Below, in pieces: positions 55,098 through 63,969 of a stretch of DNA of 64,000 nucleotides (positions are counted from its first letter, which is position 1; each line of letters opens with the position of its first letter). The stretch covers positions 3,596,001 to 3,660,000 of the forward strand of contig NZ_CP090446.1 of the NCBI RefSeq assembly GCF_021442025.1, written 5' to 3'. This DNA is from Sphingobacterium sp. SRCM116780. Its GTDB lineage: Bacteria > Bacteroidota > Bacteroidia > Sphingobacteriales > Sphingobacteriaceae. The notes under the pieces were generated by a model. The model had not been told where the DNA came from, ran no database searches, and saw only the letters and a list, made by a program, of their open reading frames with translations. The position numbers were made by a program, and so were the translations under genes.

Positions 55098-56060
55098 TTA
55101 CTTGAACAGCGAATCCACAAACTCTTTTTTGTTGAATAACTGTAAATCGCCGATTTTCTCACCGACACCAATGTATTTTACAGGTATTTTAAATTGATCT
55201 GATATACCAATCACCACTCCACCCTTTGCAGTACCATCTAATTTTGTTAATGCCAAAGCATTGACATCCGTTGCTTGTGTAAATTGCGTGCATTGTTCTA
55301 TTGCATTCTGACCTGTAGATGCGTCTAAAACCAATAAAATCTCATGAGGAGCTCCAGGAATTACCTTTTGCATCACATTTTTAATTTTACCCAGTTCATT
55401 CATCAAGCCCACTTTATTGTGAAGACGTCCTGCGGTATCAATAATACAAACATCATCACCATTGGATACTGCTGATTGAACGGCATCATAAGCAACAGAA
55501 GCAGGATCAGATCCCATTGCCTGTGCGACTACACGAACACCAACACGCTCTCCCCAAAGTTTAATCTGTTCTACAGCTGCCGCTCGAAAAGTATCAGCAG
55601 CACCTAAAACAACTTTATTACCCGCCGATTTCAGTTGGTGTGCAAGTTTCCCAATAGTCGTCGTTTTACCGACACCATTGACCCCCACTACCATAATCAC
55701 ATAGGGTTTATGGTTTCCGTATTCAAAATTTTCAAAATCTGAACTATTATTCTCTGCTAACAGGTCTTGAATCTCTTCTTTCAATAACGTATTCAACTCT
55801 GCAGTAGACACATATTTGTCACGTGCAACGCGAGCTTGTATACGATCTACAATTTTCAAAGTTGTCGTAACACCAACATCAGAGGTTACTAATACTTCTT
55901 CCAAATTGTCTAGAACATCATCATCGATCGTTGATTTACCGACAACAGCCTTTGTAATTTTAGAAAGGAAGCCCTCTTTGGTTTTTTCCAAACTTTTATC
56001 TAAAGCTTCTTGTGCTTCAGGAGTTTCTTGTTTCTTCTTGAAAAAATCGAATAATCCCAT
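55098..56060 (-). CDS. ftsY: Signal recognition particle receptor FtsY
   Basis: A 320-aa NG-domain GTPase that docks SRP-ribosome complexes at the membrane. The G domain has GVNGVGKTTTIGKLA (P-loop), DTFRAAAVEQ, DTAGRLHNK, TKLDGTAKGG and the C-terminal GVGEKIGDLQLF. The acidic A domain of E. coli FtsY is missing, as usual in this phylum; the chain starts MGLFDFFKKK with a basic membrane-binding helix. A separate -7 box and an upstream terminator suggest that ftsY-rimO is also transcribed on its own. Confidence 0.96.
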   Translation of the reverse strand: MGLFDFFKKKQETPEAQEALDKSLEKTKEGFLSKITKAVVGKSTIDDDVLDNLEEVLVTSDVGVTTTLKIVDRIQARVARDKYVSTAELNTLLKEEIQDLLAENNSSDFENFEYGNHKPYVIMVVGVNGVGKTTTIGKLAHQLKSAGNKVVLGAADTFRAAAVEQIKLWGERVGVRVVAQAMGSDPASVAYDAVQSAVSNGDDVCIIDTAGRLHNKVGLMNELGKIKNVMQKVIPGAPHEILLVLDASTGQNAIEQCTQFTQATDVNALALTKLDGTAKGGVVIGISDQFKIPVKYIGVGEKIGDLQLFNKKEFVDSLFK

Positions 56061-56122
56061 TTATATGTTCTTCTCTTATGAAAATACGTTATAATTATAC
56101 ATCCAGTTCAAATGCTGTGGCT

Positions 56123-56130
56123 CAAAGATA
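56123..56130 (-). promoter_or_regulatory. -7 promoter box (TATCTTTG) of ftsY-rimO
   Basis: Minus strand TATCTTTG is an exact TAnnTTTG match, 62 nt before the ftsY ATG and just downstream of the hairpin at 56147-56188. Confidence 0.5.
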
Positions 56131-56146
56131 GATATTTGAACGCAAC

Positions 56147-56188
56147 AAAAAAAGCCCTTTAGGTAGATACCAAAACGGCTATTTTTTA
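56147..56188 (-). terminator. Hairpin between the DUF4295 gene and ftsY
   Basis: AAAAAAGCC pairs with GGCTATTTTTT (one bulge), with an inner GGTA-GA-TACC stem. On the minus strand it ends in a run of seven T. It probably ends or attenuates the ribosomal-protein transcript. Confidence 0.55.
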
Positions 56189-56225
56189 TTCTTTTTAAAG
56201 AAAAACTTTAAAAAAGGAAATATTA

Positions 56226-56393
56226 TTAGTTATTTTTTGCAGCCTCAGCTAACGTATCTTTCACTTTATCATTGTGGATCATGCTTTCTTTGAAAGTATA
56301 AGCCCCAGTTTTTGCTGATTTCGTTGTAATAATAACCTTTGTATATTCTTTACCGCCACCTTTTTGTAACGATGCAACTGCTTTCTTTGCCAT
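56226..56393 (-). CDS. DUF4295 small protein
   Basis: A 55-aa basic protein (MAKKAVASLQKGGGKEYTKV then ITTKSAKTGAYTFKESMIHN, ending LAEAAKNN). The sequence and its place between rpmG and ftsY identify the DUF4295 family, found in Bacteroidetes at this position. Its size, charge and neighbours suggest a ribosome-associated protein, though this is inference. Confidence 0.92.
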   Translation of the reverse strand: MAKKAVASLQKGGGKEYTKVIITTKSAKTGAYTFKESMIHNDKVKDTLAEAAKNN

Positions 56394-56443
56394 GGTATTA
56401 TAATATTTTAAACTTAGTGCTTATGCAGCAACCAAGAATGTGA

Positions 56444-56626
56444 TTATTTAATTTCTTTGTGAACAGTAACTTTTCTCAATACTGGGTTGAATTTTTTCAA
56501 TTCTAAACGCTCAGTTGTATTTTTCTTGTTCTTAGTCGTGATGTAACGAGACATTCCCGGAAGACCACTTTCTTTGTGTTCAGTACATTCTAAGATAACC
56601 TGTACTCTATTTCCTTTTTTAGCCAT
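56444..56626 (-). CDS. rpmG: 50S ribosomal protein L33
   Basis: A 60-aa ribosomal protein: [52 protein letters not shown]. It has a single cysteine and no CxxC pairs, the zinc-free form. Lies between rpmB and the DUF4295 gene. Confidence 0.96.
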   Translation of the reverse strand: MAKKGNRVQVILECTEHKESGLPGMSRYITTKNKKNTTERLELKKFNPVLRKVTVHKEIK

Positions 56627-56707
56627 TGTTTTACTTTATTTTGAATCCTAAAAATTACTAGGATTGAAATTCATGAATGATATTTTATGCAACAGGCGAG
56701 CAATCAA

Positions 56708-56941
56708 TTAAATCGATCCTTTTTTAATAAACTTACCGATAGCAGAAGTGATACCGATTTTGTTAATAGTTTTAATCGCCGAAGTCGAAACTTTTAATGT
56801 AATCCAACGATCTTCTTCTGGAATGAAGAAACGTTTTGTTTGTAAGTTTGGATAAAATTTACGTTTTGTTTTAGCATTAGAATTAGATACATTATATCCA
56901 TTCATTGCTGTTTTGCCTGTTAAATCACAAATTCTTGACAT
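56708..56941 (-). CDS. rpmB: 50S ribosomal protein L28
   Basis: A 77-aa ribosomal protein: MSRICDLTGKTAMNGYNVSN, KTKRKFYPNLQTKRFFIPEE, TLKVSTSAIKTINKIGI. First gene of the rpmB-rpmG-DUF4295 group. ATATTTG and CTCTTTG on the minus strand about 55-65 nt upstream are near matches to a -7 box, but none is exact. Confidence 0.96.
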   Translation of the reverse strand: MSRICDLTGKTAMNGYNVSNSNAKTKRKFYPNLQTKRFFIPEEDRWITLKVSTSAIKTINKIGITSAIGKFIKKGSI

Positions 56942-57102
56942 GATATTATGTTATTTTTGTTGTCTTAATTTAAATATGTCTTTTCGCAAAGAGTGTGCAA
57001 ATATCTATATTTCTTTTATTAATTGCAACAATTTTAAGGATTTATTTTTAAAAATAAACACATAGGTATGCGAGAAGACAAAAATAATGCATTTAAATAT
57101 AT

Positions 57103-57110
57103 TATATTTG
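57103..57110 (+). promoter_or_regulatory. -7 promoter box (TATATTTG) upstream of the small membrane protein and recO
   Basis: TATATTTG, exact match, 46 nt before the ATG at 57157. An ATG at 57119 would open a 13-codon frame that ends across the start codon of the membrane-protein gene. Confidence 0.45.
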
Positions 57111-57156
57111 CTTATACAATGAAAATAGTTTTCAACAATTCACAATTCTTAACATC

Positions 57157-57381
57157 ATGAATAAATATCTACGCAGAGGTCTTCTAGAAATTATAATTGC
57201 TATTGTCCTCATTTTAGTGGGATATTATTTAATGAACCTACAAAACAACTGGTACAGACCTCTGATGATTTTGGGCGTAATTTCTTTTGGAATAGGTTTT
57301 TTACGGATCATCTATAGACTACTCCGTAAAATTGATCGGAATGCGCTGTTAGAAAAAAGAAAAGAAGAAAAACAAGATTAA
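57157..57381 (+). CDS. Small two-helix membrane protein
   Basis: A 74-aa protein with hydrophobic segments at about 9-27 (LLEIIIAIVLILVGYYLM) and 34-54 (PLMILGVISFGIGFLRIIY), a short loop NLQNNWYR between, and a strongly charged tail (KRKEEKQD). It ends 2 nt before recO, which implies co-transcription. No family recognised. Confidence 0.75.
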   Translation: MNKYLRRGLLEIIIAIVLILVGYYLMNLQNNWYRPLMILGVISFGIGFLRIIYRLLRKIDRNALLEKRKEEKQD

Positions 57382-57383
57382 TT

Positions 57384-58106
57384 ATGCTTCATAAAACCAG
57401 AGGTATTGTATTAAAATGCACAAACTATTCTGAAAGTAGTGTTGTCGCACAAATTTATACAGAACACTTTGGCTTACAATCTTACCTGGTGAATGGTGCA
57501 CGAAAACCAAAAGCAAAAATCAGATCCGGTTTTTTACAAGCATTGCACCCATTGGATATGGTGGTCACTTTCAAAAATAACAATAGCCTACAGCGCATCC
57601 ATGAAGCCCATCAAATTCCTCCATTAAAAACAATACCTTACGATATTGTAAAAAGCTCATTAGCACTATTTCTCAATGAAGTACTTTATAAGATCCTAAG
57701 AGAACAAACTGGAGATCCCTATCTTTTTGAATACTTATACCATGCGATTCAATGGTTGGATGAGTCCGAATCAAATCTGGCCAACTTTCACTTGGTTTTC
57801 TTAATCAACTTAACTCGATTTTTAGGTTTTTACCCTGTCGAAAGCATAAAAGAATATGCTTATTTCAACTTAGAATCAGCGACTTTTTCCAATCAACTTC
57901 CTGAGCACCCCCATGTGCTGCAAGAACCCCACACTTCCTTATTCAGAAAATTGATGGCCACGGAATTCCATTTTTCAGAAAATGTCAAAATGAAGAGCAA
58001 GGATCGCCAAATACTCTTGGAAAAAATAATCGATTACTATAGACTACACCTCTCCAATTTCAAAGAAGTGAAATCCCTCTACATTTTAGAAGAAATATTT
58101 CATTAA
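57384..58106 (+). CDS. recO: DNA repair protein RecO
   Basis: A 240-aa recombination mediator that loads RecA in the RecF pathway. N-terminal OB fold (MLHKTRGIVLKCTNYSESSV, YLVNGARKPKAKIRSGFLQ) and an alpha-helical C-terminal domain. The zinc-binding cysteines seen in some RecO proteins are absent, as in many Bacteroidetes. Second gene of a two-gene unit. Confidence 0.93.
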   Translation: MLHKTRGIVLKCTNYSESSVVAQIYTEHFGLQSYLVNGARKPKAKIRSGFLQALHPLDMVVTFKNNNSLQRIHEAHQIPPLKTIPYDIVKSSLALFLNEVLYKILREQTGDPYLFEYLYHAIQWLDESESNLANFHLVFLINLTRFLGFYPVESIKEYAYFNLESATFSNQLPEHPHVLQEPHTSLFRKLMATEFHFSENVKMKSKDRQILLEKIIDYYRLHLSNFKEVKSLYILEEIFH

Positions 58107-58178
58107 AATAGGTATACAAGTTAAAATATTTTCTTATTTTAGATGAAAATATTTAAAAACTAACAAAACTTAAATTTC

Positions 58179-58670
58179 ATGGAATTAAAAGAAGCATTTT
58201 TAAAAGTTGTTCGTGATAACTATGCCAATTTTGATGGTAGAGCACGACGAAAAGAATATTGGATGTTTTTTCTTAGCTATATGATTGTATATCTTGCAAT
58301 TATAATCGTAGCCGCAATATTATCATCTATAAGTTCAACTTTAGGTGGTCTTGTGTATGGTATTCTCAGCCTTGCGAGTTTAGCTATTCTTGTACCTTCT
58401 CTTGCTGTTGCTGTAAGACGTCTTCACGACACCAATAAGTCTGGTTGGTTCTTATTGTTAACGCTGATCCCTCTTGCTGGTTTTTACGTAATATACCTAT
58501 TGGTTATAGAAGGAGATAGAGGACCGAATGAATATGGCGAAGATCCAAAAGGCGGTGAAAATTCTGGAAATCCATTTACAAACAACAATCCATTCGGACA
58601 GGTTGGCAACAACAATCCATTTGGTAATCAAAATAACGAAAATACGCCTCCACCTCCACCAAGCTTATAA
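58179..58670 (+). CDS. DUF805 membrane protein with Asn/Pro-rich tail
   Basis: A 163-aa inner-membrane protein. YANFDGRARRKEYWMFFLSY, VRRLHDTNKSGWFLLLTLIP and IEGDRGPNEYGEDPK are the DUF805 signatures; three to four membrane segments lie at 25-118. A low-complexity tail of ~40 residues (repeats of NNPFG, ending PPPPPSL) is unusually long. Function unknown. Confidence 0.92.
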   Translation: MELKEAFLKVVRDNYANFDGRARRKEYWMFFLSYMIVYLAIIIVAAILSSISSTLGGLVYGILSLASLAILVPSLAVAVRRLHDTNKSGWFLLLTLIPLAGFYVIYLLVIEGDRGPNEYGEDPKGGENSGNPFTNNNPFGQVGNNNPFGNQNNENTPPPPPSL

Positions 58671-58690
58671 TATATTTTAAATTCATTTTA

Positions 58691-58730
58691 TATAACAAAA
58701 GCCTATTGATATCAATAGGCTTTTGTTATA
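58691..58730. terminator. Bidirectional terminator after the DUF805 gene
   Basis: A perfect 40-nt palindrome (20-nt arms, GCCTATTGAT at the centre side) between convergent genes. Both outer ends are A/T-rich. Confidence 0.88.
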
Positions 58731-58746
58731 ATTAGGATAGCCCCTT

Positions 58747-58932
58747 TTAGTTTCTATGTCTTTTCTTCACCTGTCCAGGAGCAAATTCTTTAGCGGATTT
58801 TTCTCCGTAATATTTTTTAGCCTGACCAGGAGGCATTCTTTTCCCGTTACTTCCAACCTGATGTGTTGAATGACAAGCGTTAAAAGAAATTAAAACAGCT
58901 GCTGCTAAAAGCATAGTGATGTACTTTCTCAT
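58747..58932 (-). CDS. Small basic lipoprotein with PPGQAKK repeat
   Basis: A 61-aa lipoprotein from the ATG at 58932: MRKYITMLLAAAVLISFNAC, lipobox SFNAC, then MPPGQAKKYYGEKSAKEF and APGQVKKRHRN. The paired PGQ[AV]KK units recur in many short Bacteroidetes proteins of unknown role. The frame is open to 58995 upstream but adds a sequence unlike a signal peptide. Convergent with DUF805. Confidence 0.78.
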   Translation of the reverse strand: MRKYITMLLAAAVLISFNACHSTHQVGSNGKRMPPGQAKKYYGEKSAKEFAPGQVKKRHRN

Positions 58933-58995
58933 TTTGATTTTTATGTTAGTGCTTCTTAACACTAGACAAAAGTCAGTCCAAAAAAAATAAATCAA

Positions 58996-59240
58996 TTGAA
59001 AAGAGCTGGATGAGCCTTTTTTTCAAATTTCGATCTGTCTACAAAATAAGACCTTCTAATCATTAAGCATAAACCTGTTGTAAACAAAACAGAATATGCT
59101 TTTCCTTTTTCTCATTTTAAGAACACACTGATCCTATAGCAAATGATACTTGCGATTCATAATAATAACATTAGGGCGAAGGAAACAATCACCGTATCAT
59201 GTACACCTACTTCTTCGGCACCGAACTTCGTAAAACATAA
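58996..59240. other. Intergenic region before the cold-shock gene terminator
   Basis: With the terminator that follows, about 300 nt without a gene. No RNA gene, repeat or promoter could be supported. Confidence 0.5.
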
Positions 59241-59272
59241 AAAAGCCTGATTTCGTTTGAAATCAGGCTTTT
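59241..59272 (-). terminator. Terminator after the cold-shock gene
   Basis: A 13-bp perfect stem AAAAGCCTGATTT with 59260-59272, loop CGTTTG, and an A-run on the plus strand that is a T-run on the minus strand. Confidence 0.88.
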
Positions 59273-59299
59273 CTACAATAAATATATCTTAAAATCTGA

Positions 59300-59491
59300 T
59301 TAGATAACTTTTACATTTACCGCATTAAGACCTTTACGACCTTGTTCAACTTCGTAAGAAACATTATCGTTTTCACGAATTTTGTCTATTAAACCTGAAA
59401 CGTGAACGAAGATTTCGCTCTCGCCTGAATTTGGGATGATGAAACCGAAACCTTTGGTTTCATTAAAGAATTTTACTACTCCTTCTTGCAT
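59300..59491 (-). CDS. Cold-shock domain protein, CspA family
   Basis: A 63-aa single-stranded nucleic-acid binding protein. RNP1 KGFGFI at 13-18, RNP2 IFVHV at 27-31, and ending NAVNVKVI. It acts as an RNA chaperone. The 156-nt gap to the divergent SIMPL gene is very A/T-rich and could supply a long untranslated leader, as in other csp genes, but no specific fold can be claimed. Confidence 0.95.
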   Translation of the reverse strand: MQEGVVKFFNETKGFGFIIPNSGESEIFVHVSGLIDKIRENDNVSYEVEQGRKGLNAVNVKVI

Positions 59492-59647
59492 TTTGTATTG
59501 TATTAAATTTTCTTAAAGATATTTAAAAATTATTAAAAATGTTTAAGTTTTTTATTTTTTTTCCATTAAACCACTTCATTTAAATATTGTCTACATCAAA
59601 CAAATAGAATGGTTCGATTTTTGAATTTATAAAATTAAAAGAAAAAC

Positions 59648-60361
59648 ATGATGAAAAATTTAGTGCTAGGAATATTGCTATTAGCAGCCACACACACAAC
59701 ACAAGCGCAACAAATGATACAGAAAGACATGGTTAGTACAATCGGTAGAGCCGAAGAAGAGGTGACACCCGACATCATTTATATACAAGTTACATTGAAA
59801 GAATTTTATCAAGATGGTAATACCAAGAAAAAAGTAACCATTGAAAATCTTGAAAAACAATTATTTCAATCTGCAACAAATATTGGTGTAGAGAAGAAAG
59901 ATTTTACCATTCAAAATATCTATAGTACAAACTATACAACGAAAAAGAAAAAAGAAACAGATATTTTATTATCTCGTCAATATCGCATCAAAGTGACGCA
60001 ATTGAATAAATTAAATGACTTATTTGATGGAGTTGATGCCGCAGGTATTGAAAACACATCGATCAGCGAACTTGATTATTCAAAAAAGAAAGAGTTACTT
60101 AAGTCTTTGAAGGTAAAAGCAGTACAAGATGCACTAGAAAATGCGAAAATACTAGCCGAAGCCGCTAATCAAAAAGTTGGAAAAGCGATATTACTATCTG
60201 AAAGTCCACAAATGTTATATTTTGATTCACCTCGAGCAATGGCCTACAAAACGGTATCTCTTGAAAGTGCTGATGCAGCTGGTGCTAGTCCTGACTTAGA
60301 TTTAAGTATCAAATCGATTAAAATTACAAGTGAAGTAAACGCTTCTTTTGAAATATTATAA
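59648..60361 (+). CDS. SIMPL-domain (DUF541) exported protein
   Basis: A 237-aa exported protein; the second ATG (59651) is equally possible. Signal peptide 1-20 (LVLGILLLAATHTTQAQQ). SIMPL/DUF541 domain across the rest (VSTIGRAEEEVTPDIIYIQV, then LKVKAVQDALENAKILAEAA, EVNASFEIL). Function in Bacteroidetes unknown. Its stop shares one base with the DUF4112 start (TAATG), so the two are translated together. Confidence 0.9.
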   Translation: MMKNLVLGILLLAATHTTQAQQMIQKDMVSTIGRAEEEVTPDIIYIQVTLKEFYQDGNTKKKVTIENLEKQLFQSATNIGVEKKDFTIQNIYSTNYTTKKKKETDILLSRQYRIKVTQLNKLNDLFDGVDAAGIENTSISELDYSKKKELLKSLKVKAVQDALENAKILAEAANQKVGKAILLSESPQMLYFDSPRAMAYKTVSLESADAAGASPDLDLSIKSIKITSEVNASFEIL

Positions 60362-60846
60362 TGAAAAAAGAATTATCATTAGCAGATAAAGAAAAAAGAA
60401 GAGACCAAGATTTCACTTGGGTCGAACGACTTTCTTGGCTAATGGATAATAAATTCCAAATAGCTGGCTATCGCTTCGGTTTAGATCCTATTCTCAACTT
60501 TATTCCTTTTGGAGGAGCTATTGCTGGCTTTGGAACATCCCTGGTGTTAGTCATGGTTATGTGGCGAAATGGCGCTAGTTCCAAATTAGTTGTTAAGATG
60601 CTCATCAATATTTCCATTGATGCGATATTGGGAGCAATACCATTCATTGGTAATGTATTTGACTTCTTCAGTAAAGCAAATGAAAAGAACATCAAGCTGA
60701 TGAAGGAGCATTATTATGAAAATAAACATCAAGGTTCAGCAGTATGGTTGGTATTAATCATACTCACGTTGATACTGGTTTTCACCTCTGCAGCCCTATA
60801 TGCGCTTTGGTTAATCGGAGAATGGATCTGGGGATTATTTTTATAA
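60361..60846 (+). CDS. DUF4112 membrane protein
   Basis: A 161-aa protein with WLMDNKFQIAGYRFGLDPIL then NFIPFGGAIAGFGTSLVLVM and AILGAIPFIGNVFDFFSKAN, the DUF4112 pattern. Two re-entrant or membrane segments in the middle and one clear C-terminal helix (~123-150, VWLVLIILTLILVFTSAALY). Function unknown; coupled to the SIMPL gene. Confidence 0.92.
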   Translation: MKKELSLADKEKRRDQDFTWVERLSWLMDNKFQIAGYRFGLDPILNFIPFGGAIAGFGTSLVLVMVMWRNGASSKLVVKMLINISIDAILGAIPFIGNVFDFFSKANEKNIKLMKEHYYENKHQGSAVWLVLIILTLILVFTSAALYALWLIGEWIWGLFL

Positions 60847-60863
60847 TTTCATAAAAAATAACC

Positions 60864-60897
60864 AAATAGCGTTTATATGAAAGTATAAACGCTATTT
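60864..60897 (+). terminator. Terminator after the DUF4112 gene
   Basis: A 14-bp perfect stem AAATAGCGTTTATA with 60884-60897, loop TGAAAG, then TTGG. Confidence 0.8.
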
Positions 60898-60918
60898 TTG
60901 GTATACAATTTCTAAAAT

Positions 60919-61290
60919 ATGTCTAAAAAAAGAATTTTTGCGCTTCTGATTGTTGCGCTTATGCTAGGAGCAGTATTTACCAATCCTAAAAGAGAACAGC
61001 ATGAACTTGCTGTAAAAGAAAAAACGGAGTCGTTATTAAAAAAACAAGTTGGACAAAAAGAACAGATTTTTGTTAATCTGGGTATGAAGCTCTTTGGAAA
61101 AAACATCGTCGATAATTTCGTATCAAAGGCACTTATTGTTGATAACTACTATCTATTTTCGTTGACTAAAATTAAGTGGCAAGGAAAAGAAACGATTATT
61201 GGAGGAGGAGCCTTCGGAAAAATCTGGTTAAGCCCCAAGATCGATGAAAAAGCAGATGAGATAGTCGCTGCAATGAAAAAGATGTCCTAG
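60919..61290 (+). CDS. Exported hypothetical protein, DUF4359-like
   Basis: A 123-aa protein with one N-terminal hydrophobic segment (MSKKRIFALLIVALMLGAVF) and a small domain with FTNPKREQHEL near the start and VDNYYLFSLTKIKWQGKETI then GGGAFGKIWLS near the end. TNP near the helix end plus YLFF/S and a closing G-x-FG-x-I pattern suggest DUF4359; this is a modest-confidence match. It is 1 nt upstream of truC. Confidence 0.7.
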   Translation: MSKKRIFALLIVALMLGAVFTNPKREQHELAVKEKTESLLKKQVGQKEQIFVNLGMKLFGKNIVDNFVSKALIVDNYYLFSLTKIKWQGKETIIGGGAFGKIWLSPKIDEKADEIVAAMKKMS

Positions 61291-61291
61291 C

Positions 61292-61981
61292 ATGTTAGAG
61301 GTTTTATATCAAGATGAAGACATCATTGCCATTAATAAACCCCATGGCTTGTTGGTTCATCGCTCTTCTATTGCTCGTGATGCCTCCGAATTTGCGCTTC
61401 AACTGTTAAGAGATCAAATTGGTCAAACGGTTTATCCTGCACATCGATTAGATCGTAAAACAGCTGGTATTCTCTTATTTTCTTTAAACAAGGAGATGGA
61501 TAAAGAGCTGCAGCAGCTTTTTCAAAACCAATGCATAGCTAAAAAGTATATTGCAGTCTTAAGGGGTCATGCTCCAGAAGAGATGTACATTGATTATCCC
61601 TTGAGAAAAGAAAACGGTACGATTCAGGAAGCACAAACGAATTTTAAAACCATCGCAAAGGCAGAGCTTGCCGTTCCATTCGGAAAGTTTCCAACCTCAC
61701 GTTACACTTTAGTAGAAGCAAATCCAGTAACAGGAAGAATGCATCAATTACGCAAACACTTTGCCCATATCTTCCATCCCATTATTGGTGATCGTCCTCA
61801 CGGATGTAACAAACAGAACAAATTTTGGAAAGATACCTTTGATATGGACACCATGATGCTTCATGCTTCAGAATTGACATTCGTACATCCCAAGACAAAA
61901 GAAACAATCGTAATTAAGGCAAACCTACAACCTGAATTTAATCGCGTATTGTCCATTTTAAACTTAGCTAATAACCAATGA
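61292..61981 (+). CDS. truC: tRNA pseudouridine(65) synthase TruC
   Basis: A 229-aa RluA-family enzyme that makes pseudouridine at position 65 of some tRNAs. MLEVLYQDEDIIAINKPHGL and VHRSSIARDASEFALQLLRD are close to E. coli TruC, and the catalytic aspartate lies in AHRLDRKTAGILLF. PTSRYTLVEANPVTGRMHQL and HPIIGDRPHG support it. It overlaps the next gene by 4 nt (ATGA). Confidence 0.92.
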   Translation: MLEVLYQDEDIIAINKPHGLLVHRSSIARDASEFALQLLRDQIGQTVYPAHRLDRKTAGILLFSLNKEMDKELQQLFQNQCIAKKYIAVLRGHAPEEMYIDYPLRKENGTIQEAQTNFKTIAKAELAVPFGKFPTSRYTLVEANPVTGRMHQLRKHFAHIFHPIIGDRPHGCNKQNKFWKDTFDMDTMMLHASELTFVHPKTKETIVIKANLQPEFNRVLSILNLANNQ

Positions 61982-62796
61982 AAAATTTACTCTTAGACTT
62001 GGTTTTAACCATTACTGGTATTGGCGCAGCATCTGGTTTAGTCTATAAAGATGAACACCTCTATTTGATTTCTGATAATAGTCGATACCTATATGATTTT
62101 TCTATTTCAGAACATTTGTTATCAAAAATCCAACTTGACCAAAATACCGATCAATTAGAAAATATCATCAAGGCTAAAAAACCTGATTTCGAAGCCATTA
62201 CTTTTGATCGAGATCAATTTTATATTTACGGATCTGGATCAACAAGTAATAGAAATCTACGTCTTAGCTATCAAAAATATGTTCAACAGGAAGATTTCAC
62301 CCCCATATACCAACGTTTGCAACAACGATTTGCTGTTGACCAAGACAATTTCAATATAGAAGGCGTGATTCATACCGACGACGAGATTTGGTTATTCAAT
62401 AGAGGAAATGCTGAGAAGGCTCAAAATGGTATTTTCAAAATAGATAAGCTAGATCCTGAGCAAAGTAGTTTTCATCCTATATCCTTACCGCATCTTGATC
62501 ATGTACAAACAGCTTTCACGGATGCCATTCTCGTAGATGATACCGTTTACTTTATTGCTGCAGCGGAGGACTCCAAATCAAACTACCTCGATGGAGAAGT
62601 TGCAGGAACGATTTTAGGAAAATTTAAGCGGAACGATTTCAGCTCATTAGAAACAATAACACTTCCAGGGAAACATAAATTTGAAGGAATCACCTTAAAG
62701 GAGAAAACAGAAAAAACAATTTCTTTCTTTCTTTGCGAAGATCGTGATGATGATAAAACAGAAACTAATATTTATTCGTTGATAATGGATCACTAA
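61978..62796 (+). CDS. DUF6929-like beta-propeller protein
   Basis: A 272-aa protein of probable beta-propeller fold, without a convincing signal peptide. Repeating strands such as GAASGLVYKDEHLYLISDNS, IKAKKPDFEAITFDRDQFYI, VDDTVYFIAAAEDSKSNYLD and KFEGITLKEK match the DUF6929 type. Function unknown. Translation is coupled to truC by an ATGA overlap. Confidence 0.8.
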   Translation: MKNLLLDLVLTITGIGAASGLVYKDEHLYLISDNSRYLYDFSISEHLLSKIQLDQNTDQLENIIKAKKPDFEAITFDRDQFYIYGSGSTSNRNLRLSYQKYVQQEDFTPIYQRLQQRFAVDQDNFNIEGVIHTDDEIWLFNRGNAEKAQNGIFKIDKLDPEQSSFHPISLPHLDHVQTAFTDAILVDDTVYFIAAAEDSKSNYLDGEVAGTILGKFKRNDFSSLETITLPGKHKFEGITLKEKTEKTISFFLCEDRDDDKTETNIYSLIMDH

Positions 62797-62845
62797 ATCG
62801 ATTGCATAAATGACAATCTTTAGGTCGAAATCCACGTTTATTTTA

Positions 62846-62853
62846 TAAATTTG
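62846..62853 (+). promoter_or_regulatory. -7 promoter box (TAAATTTG) of gcvT
   Basis: TAAATTTG, exact match, 25 nt before the gcvT ATG at 62879. Confidence 0.5.
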
Positions 62854-62878
62854 TAAATAAATAAAACTTAATCATATT

Positions 62879-63961
62879 ATGATCAAAAATACTGCCCTTA
62901 CGGATACTCATATCGCCTTAGGAGCGAAAATGGTCCCTTTTGCAGGTTTCAATATGCCTGTTCAATATTCGGGCATCAATGATGAACACGAAACTGTTCG
63001 TACAGGTGTAGGTGTGTTTGACGTTAGCCACATGGGCGAGTTCATTCTAAAAGGAGAAAAGGCATTGGATCTTATTCAAAAGATTTCTTCTAATGATGCT
63101 TCCAAACTATATGATGGCAAAGTACAATACGGTTATATTCCAAATGAAACGGGTGGTATTGTAGATGACTTTTTAACTTACCGAATCGACGAAAACACGT
63201 ACTTTTTAGTAGTAAATGCTTCTAACATCGATAAAGATTGGAATTGGATTGCTAAATACAACAGCTTTGGCGTTGAGATGAAGAATATTTCGGATGAAAC
63301 TTCATTATTTGCAGTACAAGGGCCAAAAGCCGCTGATGCATTACAGTCTTTAACAGATATTGATCTTGCTCCAATGGAATACTACTCTTTTGCGAAAGGT
63401 AAATTTGCTGGGGTAGATAATGTGTTGGTGTCTGCTACAGGTTATACTGGAGCTGGTGGATTTGAGATCTATGTTGCGAATGAAGATGCAAAAAAAGTAT
63501 GGGATGCCATTTTCGAGGCTGGTGCAGCTTACGGAATCAAACCTATCGGATTAGGCGCTCGTGATACTTTACGTTTAGAAATGGGTTTCTGTTTATATGG
63601 AAATGATATTGATGATACCACTTCACCATTAGAAGGTGGCTTAGGATGGGTAACAAAATTCACAAAAGATTTCGTTAACTCCGCGAATCTAAAAGCACAG
63701 AAAGAAGCGGGTATTCAAAAAAAATTAGTAGGTTTTGAAATGATTGACCGTGGTATTCCACGTCATGATTACGAAATCTTAGATGCAGATGGTAACAAAA
63801 TTGGTCGTGTAACTTCAGGTACACAATCGCCAACATTAAAAAAATCTATCGGATTAGGTTACGTCGATAACGCTTTCACAAAAGAAGGTTCTGAAATCTT
63901 TATCAGTATCCGTAATCAAAGTATAAAAGCAAAAGTGGTTAAACCCCCATTTGTAAAATAG
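62879..63961 (+). CDS. gcvT: Aminomethyltransferase, glycine cleavage T-protein
   Basis: A 360-aa enzyme that takes the aminomethyl group from lipoyl-GcvH, releases ammonia and forms methylene-tetrahydrofolate. [48 protein letters not shown] and [20 protein letters not shown] (active-site region) are all standard. It partners with GcvP encoded 15 kb upstream. Single gene with its own promoter box and terminator. Confidence 0.97.
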   Translation: MIKNTALTDTHIALGAKMVPFAGFNMPVQYSGINDEHETVRTGVGVFDVSHMGEFILKGEKALDLIQKISSNDASKLYDGKVQYGYIPNETGGIVDDFLTYRIDENTYFLVVNASNIDKDWNWIAKYNSFGVEMKNISDETSLFAVQGPKAADALQSLTDIDLAPMEYYSFAKGKFAGVDNVLVSATGYTGAGGFEIYVANEDAKKVWDAIFEAGAAYGIKPIGLGARDTLRLEMGFCLYGNDIDDTTSPLEGGLGWVTKFTKDFVNSANLKAQKEAGIQKKLVGFEMIDRGIPRHDYEILDADGNKIGRVTSGTQSPTLKKSIGLGYVDNAFTKEGSEIFISIRNQSIKAKVVKPPFVK

Positions 63962-63969
63962 AACAATAA

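Noticed and set aside
58691..58730. The perfect 40-nt palindrome as an operator or recombination site
   Set aside because: It lies between convergent genes with T-rich ends, as do several other perfect palindromes here, so it is read as a bidirectional terminator.
59492..59647. A structured cold-response leader of the csp gene
   Set aside because: The segment is A/T-rich with no clear stem or conserved box, so no RNA feature can be supported.
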